A stretch of 64,000 bases of DNA from Batkoa obscura (GCA_030770535.1 JASVEC010000023.1:1-64000); one strand, 5' to 3'; shown: positions 20,694-32,738, numbered from the stretch's first letter. Numbers and translations: made by a program. The notes: a model not told the origin generated them from the letters alone.

Positions 20694-23200
20694 ATGAGAT
20701 TGACTAATCTTTTAAATCTCACAACTTTAGCACTATTTTTCAATAGTGTAACAAGTCAGGACAACCAAGCCTCTAAAGATTTGACCAACAAAAATGAACA
20801 ATTGGTTAAACAGGGTTTTTGGTATTAATAATCTATATATTTATAAAAGATTATTAGCTTAATTATCTAGGTTTGTTAAATTATATTCACCTACTTGTAA
20901 ACATTGTAAAAGATTAGGTAATAACGAGTGGCCCAATATATTATAATACTAATAATAAATAAAATATAGCCCCACACTGGGTAAAATTTACTGAAAGTTT
21001 ACAAGACTGGGCCAAAGCTCAAAACTTCAATTTCGGGGAAGTAAACTGTCTCAAAGAAGGAAAACTATGCTCTACTCTAAAAGCAGATGGTTATCCTACG
21101 ATTAATTTGTAAGCTTGATTTAACTTATAGTTAAACTATTAAAATAAAAAATAGGTTCAAAGATGGCGTATATCAAAAAGAGTGCTTAACCTACGAAGGA
21201 GTTGATCAATTGCTTATTTGTATTAAAGAGTACGCTAAAAAGTATCATTTGGAATTACCTAAACAATTGAAGCCTAAACAAGAAAATAAAGTAATGACGC
21301 TGATTGTTAAAAAACTATATTACTAATTTATTTAAAGCCGGAGCCAGCTAAGAATGCTGAACTTGAACATCACCAAGAACCTCCTAAGGTTGAAAACCAC
21401 CAAGAACCTCCTAAAGTCGAAAATCAACCACAACCAAAAGTACAAGTGCCTGTCAAACAAAACCTGGTTAATAAAATTATACCTAATCCTAATGGACAGG
21501 TTAAAAAATTAACTACTTCAACTTTTAATGAGGTAAGAGATATAAAGTCATGATAGTAGTTGCAATAATAAATATTATAGGAATTGAAAAAAGGGGCATG
21601 GTTCATAGTAAGGCTTAAATTAAAAATTAAAATAATCAATTTAATCATAATTAAAATAGAAATTCTTTGCTCCTTGGTGTGGACATTGTCAAACGGTAAA
21701 TTAAATATTGTATTTTAATCAACTATTCCTAACCCTTTTTTAGCTTGGTACTTTAATTAAAATAAAGTAAAAATATAAAGGTATTAATTTTATAATAGCA
21801 CCTACCTGGACTAAATTAGCCTCCGATTTACAAAACACTATCAACATTGGTCAAGTAGACTGTACTGAAGAGAAAAGTAAGTTAGTTATTTTAAGGTAAC
21901 GATAATAAATTAATTTGGTTTAGGTTTATGTAAAGACTACACTATTCGTGGATACCCAACTCTTAAGTTGTAAGTTTAATTACACATAGCTTAATACCAT
22001 AATAATACTGTTATTTAAGTATTCAAAATGATAAACAAAAAGATTATTTTGGAGAACGTACTTTAGATGCTCTTAAGACTAGTGCTCTAAAATCAATAGG
22101 GTAAAAATTTATATTAAATTCATTTAGGTTTCACTTTAAATTATTTTTAGTCCCAAAAATACCATTGATTATGACGAAATCAAAAAACTAATTAAAGACG
22201 AAAGCTATGCCATCATTTACTATAATCCACAAGATAATGACATACCAGTAACTACTATTTACTGTTATTATTGTTTTATTTAATTATATATTTATTTAGC
22301 CTCATATAAATAATATCCTTTATAACTTAGAAGCACAAACAGAAAGCTATCATATTAATAAGAAATTAGACAGCTTGAAAGAATTGAATATTCAGGATCA
22401 TCCAGCATTAATTATTGTTAAAGATGGAAGTTATAAACTTTACAACGAGGACATAAACAACGTTGAGAGTTTCAACAAGTGGTATATAAAAGAAAAAGAT
22501 GCTATTGTAAGAGAATTAGATTTAACTAACTTTGAGCAATATCTTAAAGTTAATAACAATAACAATCAAATCGCAATTGTTAAAATTATCCGTGGGGGAT
22601 CTAATAAGGAAGATAATACTTATTTAGTTAAGGAAAAGAAAAAGTTCCGCGATATTGCTCATCCTATTTTACGCAGAAGTGATAAGCAAATGTTCTTTGC
22701 TATCATTGATGGTAATAAATACGAAAAAGAAGTCAAAAATTACTTAAACCATTATGGAGATGAGAGTCATATAGTTATCATTGATTTAAAGGTAAAGTTT
22801 TATATAGTCAGTATTTGTTTCTAATTTATTATTAGGAGAAAAAGCTATATGATAAATCCAATGAAAGCTCTAAAATTGAGCACAAAACGAAAGATATTGA
22901 AAAAGCGATTGATGATTATTATTCTAGCAAATTAGAGGTAATTAAATTTATGGAAATAATTTACAATCATAATATTCATACACTTTAATTAGGGTCAAGT
23001 AATTAATTTTACTCCTAAATACTTTACTTTGGTAACTAGATTTACTTTTTAGATTTATTTATTTTATTTATTATCTTGTTTAGTCAACCCTTACTTCCCT
23101 TCCATTCCTTACTATTTTAATTCCTGTAATCTTGGTTTGTGCTCTAATCTATTTCTTTGTCACTTCTGAAGACAGTGAACAGGATAAGAAAGCAATCTAA
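20694..23200 (+). CDS. Transmembrane protein disulfide isomerase, 16 exons including a 4-nt microexon
   Basis: Exons 20694-20821, 20871-20917, 20970-21108, 21155-21290, 21338-21532, 21581-21607, 21660-21695, 21744-21747, 21799-21876, 21924-21969, 22020-22100, 22151-22247, 22300-22791, 22836-22937, 22993-23031 and 23084-23200 sum to 588 codons with no internal stop. Layout: signal peptide (MRLTNLLNLTTLALFFNS); thioredoxin domain 1 with site CKHC in SPTCKHCKRLAPHW; a charged Pro/Glu/His/Gln linker with a repeated HQEPPKVE unit; domain 2 with the canonical FAPWCGHC site; thioredoxin-like b-type regions; and a C-terminal membrane span (FLTILIPVILVCALIYFF) followed by an acidic tail ending KKAI, a KKXX dilysine ER-retrieval signal. 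Product: an ER membrane disulfide oxidoreductase of the TMX/Eps1 kind. The exon CTTG is needed to read QTLAPTW, and its right boundary matches the intron position in domain 1 and in the upstream paralogue. Confidence 0.92.
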
Positions 23201-23470
23201 AATAACACCTTTTAGTTTTTAATATTAAAATTATATTAAACTTTATTTTGTTTTTGATTCATTATAATATATAATAATAATCAATATCAATAACATTGAA
23301 TAATCAATTTAATTTTTAAAATTCTATTTTTTCATAGTTTACTAAGTTTGCTTAAATTTACAATTTAATCCTAGATTTAATTTTGCCAATAAAATCCAGC
23401 TGCATGAATTTTTAGAACTTAACTAAATTTAACTAAAACTACATAAAAAAGAATTTCCTTTTTTAATAAA

Positions 23471-24957
23471 ATGGGACGCCCAAAAGGATCAAAGAATAAG
23501 ACGAGTAAAAAAGCAGCTACTGAAGCCAATAAGGCACTTGAAGCACAATCAAGCGGTTTGACAGATGATCAAGTACAACTTACCCCAAAGCCTAAAACTA
23601 AAAAAAGTACACCTCAAAAAGAGAAAGTAAGTAGTGATCTAAACGACAACAAATTGGTGGCTGAAAACGAAGTGAATAAAGAAGAGAGCAAAGAAGTTCT
23701 AGAAGAAGGCTTAAAACTCATTATTGAAGAAGAAAAAGCAGTAAAAAAAACACCAACCAAGAAAACTACAAAAAGTAAAGTAAAAGCGGATAATAAAAAA
23801 GAAGCAAGTGACTTGAAAGAAAATGGAAAAGAGGAAAGTAAATTGAAAGAAGATGTGAAAGAAGAACAACCTAAGAAAATAGAGGGGAAAAAGAGAAAGT
23901 AAATGAAAAAGAAGAAAAAACTCCAACCTCCCATGGCAAAAAAAGGGCAGCCAAAAAAGAAGTCAAACCAAGCTCAGGGATATTTGATGATGACCAGATA
24001 GAAGACAGTGAAGAGGAAGAAAAAGCTAAGCCTGTAGGAAATAAAGTTAATGAAAGATTATCAAAACTAGATCAACTACGTAAAAGGATGGTAATAATTA
24101 ATAAAAATTTAAATTTAGTAAGATTAATTAGTTTAAATAGAAAGAGTCATCTGAAGCCAATCGCAAAGAAGTGTTTGCTGAGTTTCAACGCTCAAAAGCA
24201 AATCCTAAATTAGATTCTAAGATTGAAAGACAACGTTTAGAAGCTGAAAGGTTACAAGCAAGGATGGTAAGTTTTTTGAATCATCAAATTAATTAATAGT
24301 TAATTCTTTATAATAGGAAGCACAAGATAAAGGGGAAGATTATGAAAGATCAAGATATTGGGAGTATTCAGCAGAACAAGTAGAAAAATGGGAACAAAAA
24401 GAAAGAGAAAAAGAGGAAAGATCGGAGGTTGGATTTACAGGTATACCGGATTTAAATATGCTATAAAAATGGTTTTTTATTTTTTATTTTTTGTTTATTA
24501 GATCATATGCAAGCAGCAGAAAGAAGATATAAAAGATTGGTTAATAAAATTAAGCCTAACATGGCAGCTTATAATCTACAAAAAGATCAAACTTTGCCTA
24601 TGACCGATATTCAACATCTTGGACAAGTTGCTATCAGCTCTGCTTTAACTAAAGACAATAAATCCGTTCAATACCTTCCCATTCATCCTAAACCTAGTAG
24701 CGATGCGGTTGAACGTTTGGCCACACATGTTAAGGATGAGTATACTTTTATTTTAAACTTTATATTACTTTATTTAACTAACAATTTTTAGAATTGCTAA
24801 ACGTGGTAAATTCTCTAAAATCCGTCCTGTTAAAGAAGATGAAGATGTCACTTACATCAATGATCGTAATGCTCACTTCAATCGTAAAATTTCGCGTGCA
24901 TATGATAAATATACCAAGGAAATTAAAGAGAACTTTGAGCGTGGAACTGCACTTTGA
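23471..24957 (+). CDS. SYF2: Pre-mRNA splicing factor Syf2
   Basis: Component of the Prp19-associated (NTC) spliceosome complex, nuclear. Exons: 23471-24090 (perhaps split), 24141-24266, 24317-24440, 24502-24739 and 24792-24957. The conserved Syf2 body is clear: NRKEVFAEFQRSKANP, a Trp/Glu/Lys-rich helix region (RYWEYSAEQVEKWEQKE), DHMQAAERRYKRLVNKI, then RNAHFNRKISRAYDKYTKEI and the C terminus NFERGTAL. In front is a Lys/Glu-rich extension of about 140 residues starting MGRPKGSKNKTSKKA, an AT-hook-like beginning. The extension's frame reaches a stop at 23900-23902 while the Syf2 body is open in another frame. A 38-nt intron, 23837-23874 (GTAAAT...CCTAAG), would join them exactly and give 411 residues; a base indel is the alternative. 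Confidence 0.87.
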
Positions 24958-25457
24958 ATTCTACTGTTTTTATAATATATCCCGTGGAAGTATATAAGCG
25001 AATGTAATTTTGCTTTAACCTATTTTTAATTAACTTCTTAGATCGGAATTGTTTGATGAGCAGTGTACTTACTCTTAAAGTTTAGAATAAATTTACTTTT
25101 TTATATTAATTGCTTTAAAGCTTTTTATTATAACTAAATTTATAAGTAGATTAGTATTATCATCCAACTTTATTGATAGATTAAAATATCTGTTATCGAA
25201 AAGCGACACGATTTTATCCGATTTTTATAAAATAACTAAAGGATCTCTTACAAGTTTGAATTATAAAGTGAATTACAAAAAGGAAAGATTATTAAATTAA
25301 ATGAGTAAAATGATATTACATGATTTTTTTAATAGTAAAATTTAGTTGGATGTTTAATCTTCTAATAAGAACTACTTCTAATTAATTTAAACTCTTATCT
25401 ATTTTTAATTAAAACACAAATAATAACTCAGTTTGATCAGTTCAATCCTAAGTGAAT
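24958..25457. other. Spacer between convergent SYF2 and DnaJ genes
   Basis: About 500 bp of AT-rich sequence, presumably the two 3' untranslated regions. No repeat element or further gene seen. Confidence 0.5.
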
Positions 25458-27277
25458 TTATTGTTGTTGACAATTCATACCACCAAAGCCTCCTTCTTCT
25501 TCTTCTTCTTCATCTTGCAACTGTCTATACCTTTCCCCTTCAGCAATATTGCTGCCAAATTCTTTTTTACAGCCTTCCAATTCAACTGTTTCTAAAGTTC
25601 CATCTTGTTTCATGTTATCAATCTTATCACTTTTACTATCCGGTAATAAAGACGACAATACCTATAATAGAATAATAAGTTAATTTATAACAGATTGTTT
25701 ATCAAGATACTTACTTTTAAATTGATATCTTTGAGCTCATCAGCAGTTGGAAATTGGATATCAAACTTAACAAACAAGTCACCTTTATCATAAGGCCTTT
25801 TAAACTGTGGCATACCCTCTCCTTTAACCACTAAAGTATGTTCTAAAAGTAGAATTTAATCATTTAAAAGCTTTCCCTTAATATACTAATACTACCTTTA
25901 ATTAATACCTGGCCTGGATTAGCATGAATTTGGATCTTTCTACCATCTAAATGTTGGAAAAAACATGATTTGAATCCACATAAAGCATCCTTTAAAGCAA
26001 TTTTTACATTTGTCATCAAATCACTACCCTCACGAGTAAATACGTTATGGTGCTGCAATGCTAACTCAATAATCAAATCGCCAGGTTCCTTTCCAGGCTA
26101 AAACTAGGATTATAAAATTCAATAAAAATCAAATTAAAACTTACAATTTGATCTGCTTCCTCTTTAAATACAATTTTTTGCCGATCTACCATCCCTTTTT
26201 CAACATATACTTCCATAAGCTTTTTAATTGTCATACTACGTTTTCCTTTACACTTTTTACATTTGTCTTTGATTTTATATTGTTTACCAGTTCCATCACC
26301 TTAATGATTAAAGTTAAAATTAATCCTATTATCAAAACAATCCTATTAACTAAGCAAAAAAAAAACTTACAAGATTCACAACTGACTTGTACTTGTTGCA
26401 TCATACCATTGCTAAGTTGTTTTAATTTGATTTTTATTCCAGAACCTTCACATCCTTGACATGTAGTACTTGTACTTGATTTACCTCCTTTTCTAATAAT
26501 TCATATAAGCAAATAAATAACTAATAAAAAATGAACAATTACCCGTGACATAAAGAACACTCCACCGATTTTTCAAGTTGAAACTTGGCTTCACGACCAT
26601 TATAAAGGTCTTTCAAGGTAACATTAAATGGAAATATCACTTTTGGACTTTTCCGCTTGCCTCCTTTTGAAGGACCTATGGAAAATGAGAAGTTGAAAAT
26701 GAAATTAACAATATGATATGTTACTTACCCTGTTCAAATCCACCAAAACCAAAGTTAAACATGTTAGCAAATTGTGGGTCAAAACCTCCAGATTCTGCAA
26801 AGTTATTGCCTTCAAAACCGTATTGATCGTAATTGGCTCTGTATTTTTTTTAAACATTAATATAAATATAAATAAAAAAACTAAAAAGTAATAAAAGATT
26901 TTACCTTAATTCTGGGTCGCTTAAAACCTCATAAGCAGCACTTGATTTCAAATTAGATAAAATTAAACAACTTGAACTTATTTGATCCATACCTTATCTC
27001 CTTGAACTATAAATTAATTTAACAATAAGCTAATATACAAAGATCAAATATAATACCAACCTCTTCTTCAAATCCTGTTACCTTATCAGGATGATATTGC
27101 TTTGCCTAATAAATTGTCAATTTGAATTTAAATCTAAGTTGCTGCTTATTACTAGGTTTCTATAGGCCTAGAGTTATTAGTCGAGTTTAGATTATTTACT
27201 TCAATACGAGTTACTTTTTTAATCTCTATATCAGTTGCGCTGCGCGTTATCTCTAATACTTCATAATAATCTCTCAT
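25458..27277 (-). CDS. Type I DnaJ/Hsp40 co-chaperone with CaaX box (Ydj1-like)
   Basis: Co-chaperone that delivers clients to and stimulates cytosolic Hsp70. Twelve exons, 5' to 3' on the minus strand: 27277-27215, 27167-27153, 27105-27061, 27006-26993, 26940-26905, 26838-26729, 26675-26543, 26492-26371, 26299-26145, 26097-25896, 25842-25715 and 25661-25458, totalling 408 residues. J domain MRDYYEVLEITRSATD, KKAYRNLAKQYHPDK with the HPD motif; a Gly/Phe-rich linker (FNFGFGGFEQG); four CxxCxGxG-type zinc motifs (CSLCHGKG, CQGCEGSG, CESCDGTG, CKKCKGKR); C-terminal client-binding domains. The chain ends CQQQ, a CaaX box with terminal Gln as in farnesylated Ydj1 (CASQ). Exons 2 and 4 are microexons of 15 and 14 nt; without exon 2 the AYRNL part of helix II would be missing. 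Convergent with SYF2. Confidence 0.93.
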
Positions 27278-27803
27278 CCTTGAAGTTTTTTTAACTTTAT
27301 TTTCGAAAAAAGTGATATTTAGAGCTTATCTATTTTTAGTAATTATAAACTCGAGTATTGATAAATTTAATTATATGTTCAAAACATTATTATAGAAAGT
27401 ACTATTTATCAAGATATATTAATTAAATTTTTTAACTATAAAGATAGAAATATAAAAATGAAGTAGCGGTAAAGGTTTAGCTGCCAAAAATGAAGCCGCA
27501 GAATATACCTTCAAATATTTAAAAATATAAAGTTGATTGGCATCTAACAAACAAGTTCATATAAAAGATAAAAAGTAAAAGGCACACAAACGATAAATAT
27601 TTTTTATATTCATTTTGATAAAAAATGATGAAGAAAATAACTATAATAACTGGATTTCAGTTTGAAGTATATATCAATAAACAAAATATCTATTAGTTTA
27701 CTCCATAAATAATAAAAAAGATCGAATAAATACCTAATTATATAATTAAAGTCATTAGTAATGTTTATTAAATTCCAATTTAACTAAAAATAATATTTTA
27801 TTT

Positions 27804-27901
27804 GGGGCTGTATTTTTGTATTCAAGGGCTTTACTAACAATTTTTCCACTCAAATAGCGCTTAAAGGATGGAAAAGCAATGAAGTCAAAAAAAACATCCC
27901 C
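27804..27901 (+). mobile_element. Short MITE copy, imperfect ATTT/ATTC duplication
   Basis: GGGGCTGTATTTTTG left end and AAACATCCCC right end with the AAATAGCGCTTAAAGGATGG core. Flanks ATTT and ATTC differ at the last base. Confidence 0.82.
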
Positions 27902-28383
27902 ATTCTGTTATATAAACTCTTAGGTCTATTTAAATTTAATATTTTATGATATCACAAATTAAGCTTGAATCATAAATACTAAATAAATTTAATAAAGTAC
28001 TTTTATTTAAGAATTATTTTAATAATAATAAAGTGGAGTAAAATTTTCAAAGCTATTGAAATTGGTACTAGCACAGAAATCAACTTTCCTAATAGACAAC
28101 ACAATGTTAATAGAATTATTAGCTGACCTGATACTACTAGAAGCAACACTAACAGTATTATCAATAACAATATTTAATTATAAAATAAAAAAATTATCAT
28201 AACTACCTACTAAACTAATATTTTTATTTTGTAATTTTAAACAAATAATCAAAGAAGCTATTGTTAGTTTTAATAAATATTTTAATGCTTAAAACACTTT
28301 CATTATTTATTTAATATTAAAATAAGTTAATTTTTTTAAAATCATATATAAGCATATTTAGTAAAAGTTTTATTTGATTATAT

Positions 28384-28476
28384 GGGGGTGTTTTGACTTC
28401 ATTACTTTTTCCATTTTTTAAGCGCTATTTGAGTGGAAAATTTGTTGGTAAAATTCAAACACAAAAATACATGCTC
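28384..28476 (-). mobile_element. Short MITE copy, ATAT duplication
   Basis: GGGGTGTTTTGAC left end, ACATGCTC right end, core TTTAAGCGCTATTTGAGTGG. ATAT flanks at 28380-28383 and 28477-28480. Confidence 0.82.
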
Positions 28477-29330
28477 ATATAGTTATTTTTTAAAGGCTAA
28501 TTAATTTTAAGATAAATTTAGTAAAGTTTTCATCTTAAATGAACAGTTAGTTAAGTCTTAATAGAGTTGTAACAGCTATAACTGAAATTTAATAGCTATA
28601 AAAATGAGGTTGAACCAATTAATCTTAATAAAAAAGGAGGAAATTCACCTAATAAAGTTAGTAGTGGTTAGAAAAAAGTAGTAATTCCAAAGTGGGGAAG
28701 GACAAAAGGGTGGGAAAATGAGAAAAAATCAAGAAAAAAAACAAAATAAGGAAAATAGTGTTAGCTTGTGTGGATTACTTATATACGAGTTCGTTGAATT
28801 TTTTATAAATTAAATGGCACGTTTTGTTCCTATGCCTTGTCATTGGTGGATGATTTTTTTAATGCTATTTTGAGAAGATTTCAAGCCAGTGTAGAATATA
28901 TACTAAATTTCAATTGATATTGAAGTAGAAAATAAAGCTAGAATTTAAGTTGAATTTTAAAGTTAGTTTTAAAAGAATCGAAACTTTTTAAAAAAAAACT
29001 AATTGGCAAAAGTAATGAATTGCAACAGTAAACAAAATTCAATGTAAAATGATGCTTGATTTTAGAGAAAAAAAATTCAAAACTTCAAAAAAATTCGACA
29101 ACTATTGTAGCCAATTAGTTTCTTTTTAAACTAGTTAAAAATCTTCAATTATTTAGAAATTCCCTTTTATAAAAGCATACAAGAAAAAAGAATTAAAATT
29201 TTATCAGGTGATAAAAAATGGGGGGATAATGAATAAATTAAAAAGATCAATGATAATTAGTATAAAAAGGATAATAAAAATCAAAAGTAAACAAAGTTTT
29301 GAATTTTAAAGTTTAGATTAGAAATTAGAA

Positions 29331-30233
29331 ATGTTATTTTATTTTATATTTTTATTTCATTTAATTACTTGTAATAATAAGAATCATACTAATAAGCAAC
29401 CTAACAAGAATCCGATAATAATTAAAGATGAAGTAACTATATTACATACTAATGATATTCATTCACACTATGATGAAACAAATTTGTATGGAATGGACTG
29501 TAATGATTCACAACGGCTTTTAGGAGAATGTTATGGAGGAATAGCACGTATGAATACAATAATAAAACAAGTCAAAAAAGAAGAAAACAAAAAAAATAAT
29601 ACAGTATTATTAATGGATGGTGGAGATCAATTTCAAGGTACTTTATTTTTTAATTATTATAAAGGTAAAGCTACAAGTGAAATTATGAATTATTTAAATT
29701 ATGATTTAATGACTATTGGTAATCATGAGTTTGATTATGGACCTAATCATTTAGCTGATATTATATCTACTTTTAATTTCCCAGTTATTTGTGCTAATAT
29801 TCAAATTGATGAAGGACCATTAAAAGAAGTTATTCAACCATATTATATAATTGAAGAATTAAATCTAGCTGTTATTGGCTATATTTCTGATACAACTGAT
29901 AAGATATCTCCTGTGGGTGAAACTATTTCATTTTTAAATGCAATTAATACAGTACAAAACATTATTGATTATTTAAATCAAGAAAAAGGAATTACTCGAT
30001 TTATAGGATTATCTCATTATGGTTATGATCAAGATCAAATATTGGCTAAAAATATACGAGGTTTATCTTTAATTGTTGGCGGTCATTCACATACTTATTT
30101 AGGACAAAAAAGAAAAGGAGTTTACAGTAGAGGGAATTACCCTACAAAAATAACTAACAAAGATAATCAAATCACATACATTGTACAAGCTTATTGCTGG
30201 TTAAGATTTTTAGGTAAATTAAAGTTAAAATTC

Positions 30234-30273
<40 letters not shown>

Positions 30274-31016
30274 TTGAATATTTAAAAGAATTAAATCATG
30301 AATTAATTGAATTAAATAATACAATTGAAAAAGATATAGATACTCAACAATTAGTTAATAATTTAAGATTACCATTTGATAAAGAAACAAATATAATTAT
30401 TGGTAACGCTAAAGAAGATTTTAATATTGGACATTGTCAATTTCAAGAATGTGGTATGGGGAATTTAATAACAGATGCTATGATTAATCAACTTCAAGAT
30501 AACGATTTAGCTATTATTAATTCAGGTGGTATAAGAGCTTATTTTTCTAAAGGAAATATAACAATTCAAAATATATTAACTGTATTGCCATTTAAAAATC
30601 AAATAGTTTCTACTAAAGTAAAAGGACAATTTATTTATGATTTAATTGTTAATAGTATAACTAAAATTAATATTCAAAATCAATTACCAGTTACTTCTTT
30701 CATTCAAGTAGCTAATTTAAAATTACAAATTCAAAATCAAAAATTAATCAATTTAAAGATATTTAATAAGACAACTCAGGATTATAATAATATCAATTTC
30801 AATCAAGATTATAAATTATTAAGTTTAGATTTTATATTAGATGGTGGCGATAATATAATACCACATAAAATCAACTATACTAATGTTATTGAAGCTGATA
30901 AATTATTATTAAATTATATTAAAAAATTACAAATTATTAGTCCCATTTTAGATCAACGTATATTGAATAGTAACAGTAATAGTATTAGGTTTTCAAGACA
31001 AAGTTCATTTAAGTAA
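29331..31016 (+). CDS. Secreted 5'-nucleotidase / UshA-family metallophosphoesterase
   Basis: Hydrolyses nucleotide phosphates, probably outside the cell or in the secretory pathway. The single-exon frame has 561 residues, the usual family length. Signal peptide about 1-15 (MLFYFIFLFHLITCN). Metallophosphatase motifs: HTNDIHSHYD (about 39-48), MDGGDQ (95-100), GNHEFDYGP (130-138) and GGHSHTYLG (250-258), supplying the two-metal ligands. The 5'-nucleotidase C-terminal domain shows GNLITDAM and NSGGIRA. A run of 13 Asn (codons 30234-30272, all AAT) interrupts the linker between domains and probably varies in length. No C-terminal hydrophobic segment, so no GPI anchor is predicted. Absence of introns contrasts with most conserved genes here and is shared with the next two secreted-protein genes. 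Confidence 0.93.
30234..30272 (+). repeat. (AAT)13 coding microsatellite
   Basis: Thirteen uninterrupted AAT codons giving poly-Asn within the nucleotidase linker. Confidence 0.95.
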
Positions 31017-31310
31017 ATCCCCTCCTTCCTTTTCTTTCTTGTATATTCATTAATAAACCCTTATTTTTATTTTATTTTATTTTATTATACTATTTTAACT
31101 TTTTTAAAACTATTTAAAATCTACTATCATTATTAAAACTCAACTTTGAAATTTATAACCACTTCAAAAAAAGAGGCAAATTGAAACTTCAAAATGAAAA
31201 TATGAAACAAAAGTTGAAACTAAAGATTTTAAAAATATAAAAACTCAAAAAAACTCAAAAATGTAAATAATTTATATAAAAAAAATTATACCCACTTTAC
31301 TAATTAATTA

Positions 31311-32654
31311 ATGCTGCTATTCACTCTTTTATATACTTATTTAATAAATTATTACTTATGTCATAATACCCATTATAACCATCGAAAGTTACGAACATTA
31401 AGTCCCAATAATACGATTGATAAAATCCCTTTAGGCAAACTCCCACGCACTGTCGTATATTGGGGCCAAAATTCATATGGGGCCAGTCATCCCAATGCCC
31501 CTACTGAATGGGAAAAAAGTTTAGGAGAATATTGTGACGATGTTAGTATTGATATGATCATTATATCTTTCCTTTATAATTTTAATATTCACAATGATCA
31601 AGCGTTACCAGAATTAAATTTAAGTTATCATTGTAATACTACCTTTGTTGAACATCCAAGTTTACTAAAATGTCCAAATATAGAGAAAGATATTATATAT
31701 TGTCAATCAAAAAATAAACGAATCTTATTATCTTTAGGTGGAGCAAGTGGTACTTATGGCTTTACTAATTTAAATCAAATTAGTACATTTACAAAAACGA
31801 TATGGGATTCTTATTTAGGAGGAAATGGTAAATATCGACCTTTTGGGAGTGCCATATTAGATGGAATTGATTTAGATATTGAAGGAGGTAGTGATTTAGG
31901 GTATGCTGAATTAGTTCATTCTTTTAGAGAATATTATGTACGTTCAACAAATAAAAGATACATCATTGCAGCAGCCCCACAATGTGTATTTCCTGATGCC
32001 TTTCTAGGTAAAGCTTTTATGCAAGCTCATTTTGATTATATATTTATTCAATTTTATAATAATTATTGTGGAGTGAATAATATGAATCAATTTAATTATG
32101 ATCAATGGCATCAATGGGCAATTAAGAATTCAATTAATCCAAATGTGAAGTTGTATTTGGGAGTTCCAGGATCTGTGAATGCAGCTAACCAAGGCTATTT
32201 AAACCCAGTCAGTTTAATTGAGATATTAGACAAATTAAAAAAATACACTTCTTTTGCAGGAGTCATGATTTGGGATGCATCTCAATCGGATAAAAAAATT
32301 GGGAATGAATTATCCTTTATTAATGTAATTGCTAATCATTTAAAAAATAAGATCTTTTTGAATGATAAGTATGATAACAATAATAACAATACTTACAATA
32401 ATAATGTTATTACACTTAATGAAATGGCTACGGAAACTCAATATAAAAATCAAGCATTAAGTCATTATTTTATCTTAGAAGATCTTGTTAGTAAAATAGA
32501 ATTGGAAAACAATTGTATATCGGATACATTAGCCTGTACTGATACTGGTTATTTAATTTGCCGAACGGGAAATTGGATCTTACAAGAATGTCCTGAAGAT
32601 ATGAAATGTTCACCAAAATATTTAAAATTAGGTTATTTTTGTCATCCAAAATAA
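31311..32654 (+). CDS. GH18 endochitinase with C-terminal chitin-binding domain
   Basis: Cleaves chitin; secreted and probably cell-wall associated, with a role in wall remodelling or cell separation by analogy with Cts1. The intronless frame has 447 residues. Signal peptide about 1-18 (MLLFTLLYTYLINYYLC). The catalytic barrel begins PRTVVYWGQNSYG, with the substrate-site strand ILLSLGGASGTYG and the GH18 signature DGIDLDIE at about 184-191, in which the final Glu (191) is the acid/base. A later strand reads GVMIWDASQSD. After an Asn-rich linker the C terminus has six cysteines (CISDTLACTDTGYLIC, then EC, KC, FC) typical of a CBM19-like chitin-binding module. Class III/plant-type fungal chitinase architecture. 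Same strand as, and 294 bp downstream of, the nucleotidase. Confidence 0.94.
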   Translation: MLLFTLLYTYLINYYLCHNTHYNHRKLRTLSPNNTIDKIPLGKLPRTVVYWGQNSYGASHPNAPTEWEKSLGEYCDDVSIDMIIISFLYNFNIHNDQALPELNLSYHCNTTFVEHPSLLKCPNIEKDIIYCQSKNKRILLSLGGASGTYGFTNLNQISTFTKTIWDSYLGGNGKYRPFGSAILDGIDLDIEGGSDLGYAELVHSFREYYVRSTNKRYIIAAAPQCVFPDAFLGKAFMQAHFDYIFIQFYNNYCGVNNMNQFNYDQWHQWAIKNSINPNVKLYLGVPGSVNAANQGYLNPVSLIEILDKLKKYTSFAGVMIWDASQSDKKIGNELSFINVIANHLKNKIFLNDKYDNNNNNTYNNNVITLNEMATETQYKNQALSHYFILEDLVSKIELENNCISDTLACTDTGYLICRTGNWILQECPEDMKCSPKYLKLGYFCHPK

Positions 32655-32738
32655 AGTTCATTTTAAGGACTATTTTTAAATAAAAATTAATAAACGTTAA
32701 AAACTCATAATAAAAACTAATACAAAAAGGAATATGAT

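Larger units (their letters stand above)
27278..29330. other. Spacer with two MITE copies
   Basis: Region between divergently transcribed DnaJ and 5'-nucleotidase genes. MITE copies at 27804-27901 and 28384-28476. A TATAAAAA at about 29261-29268, some 65 bp before the nucleotidase ATG, is a possible TATA element. Nothing else recognised. Confidence 0.5.

Noticed and set aside
27215-27277. GC-rich GCGCTGCGCGTTAT patch as an RNA gene
   Set aside because: It is the first exon of the DnaJ gene read on the other strand (EITRSATD).
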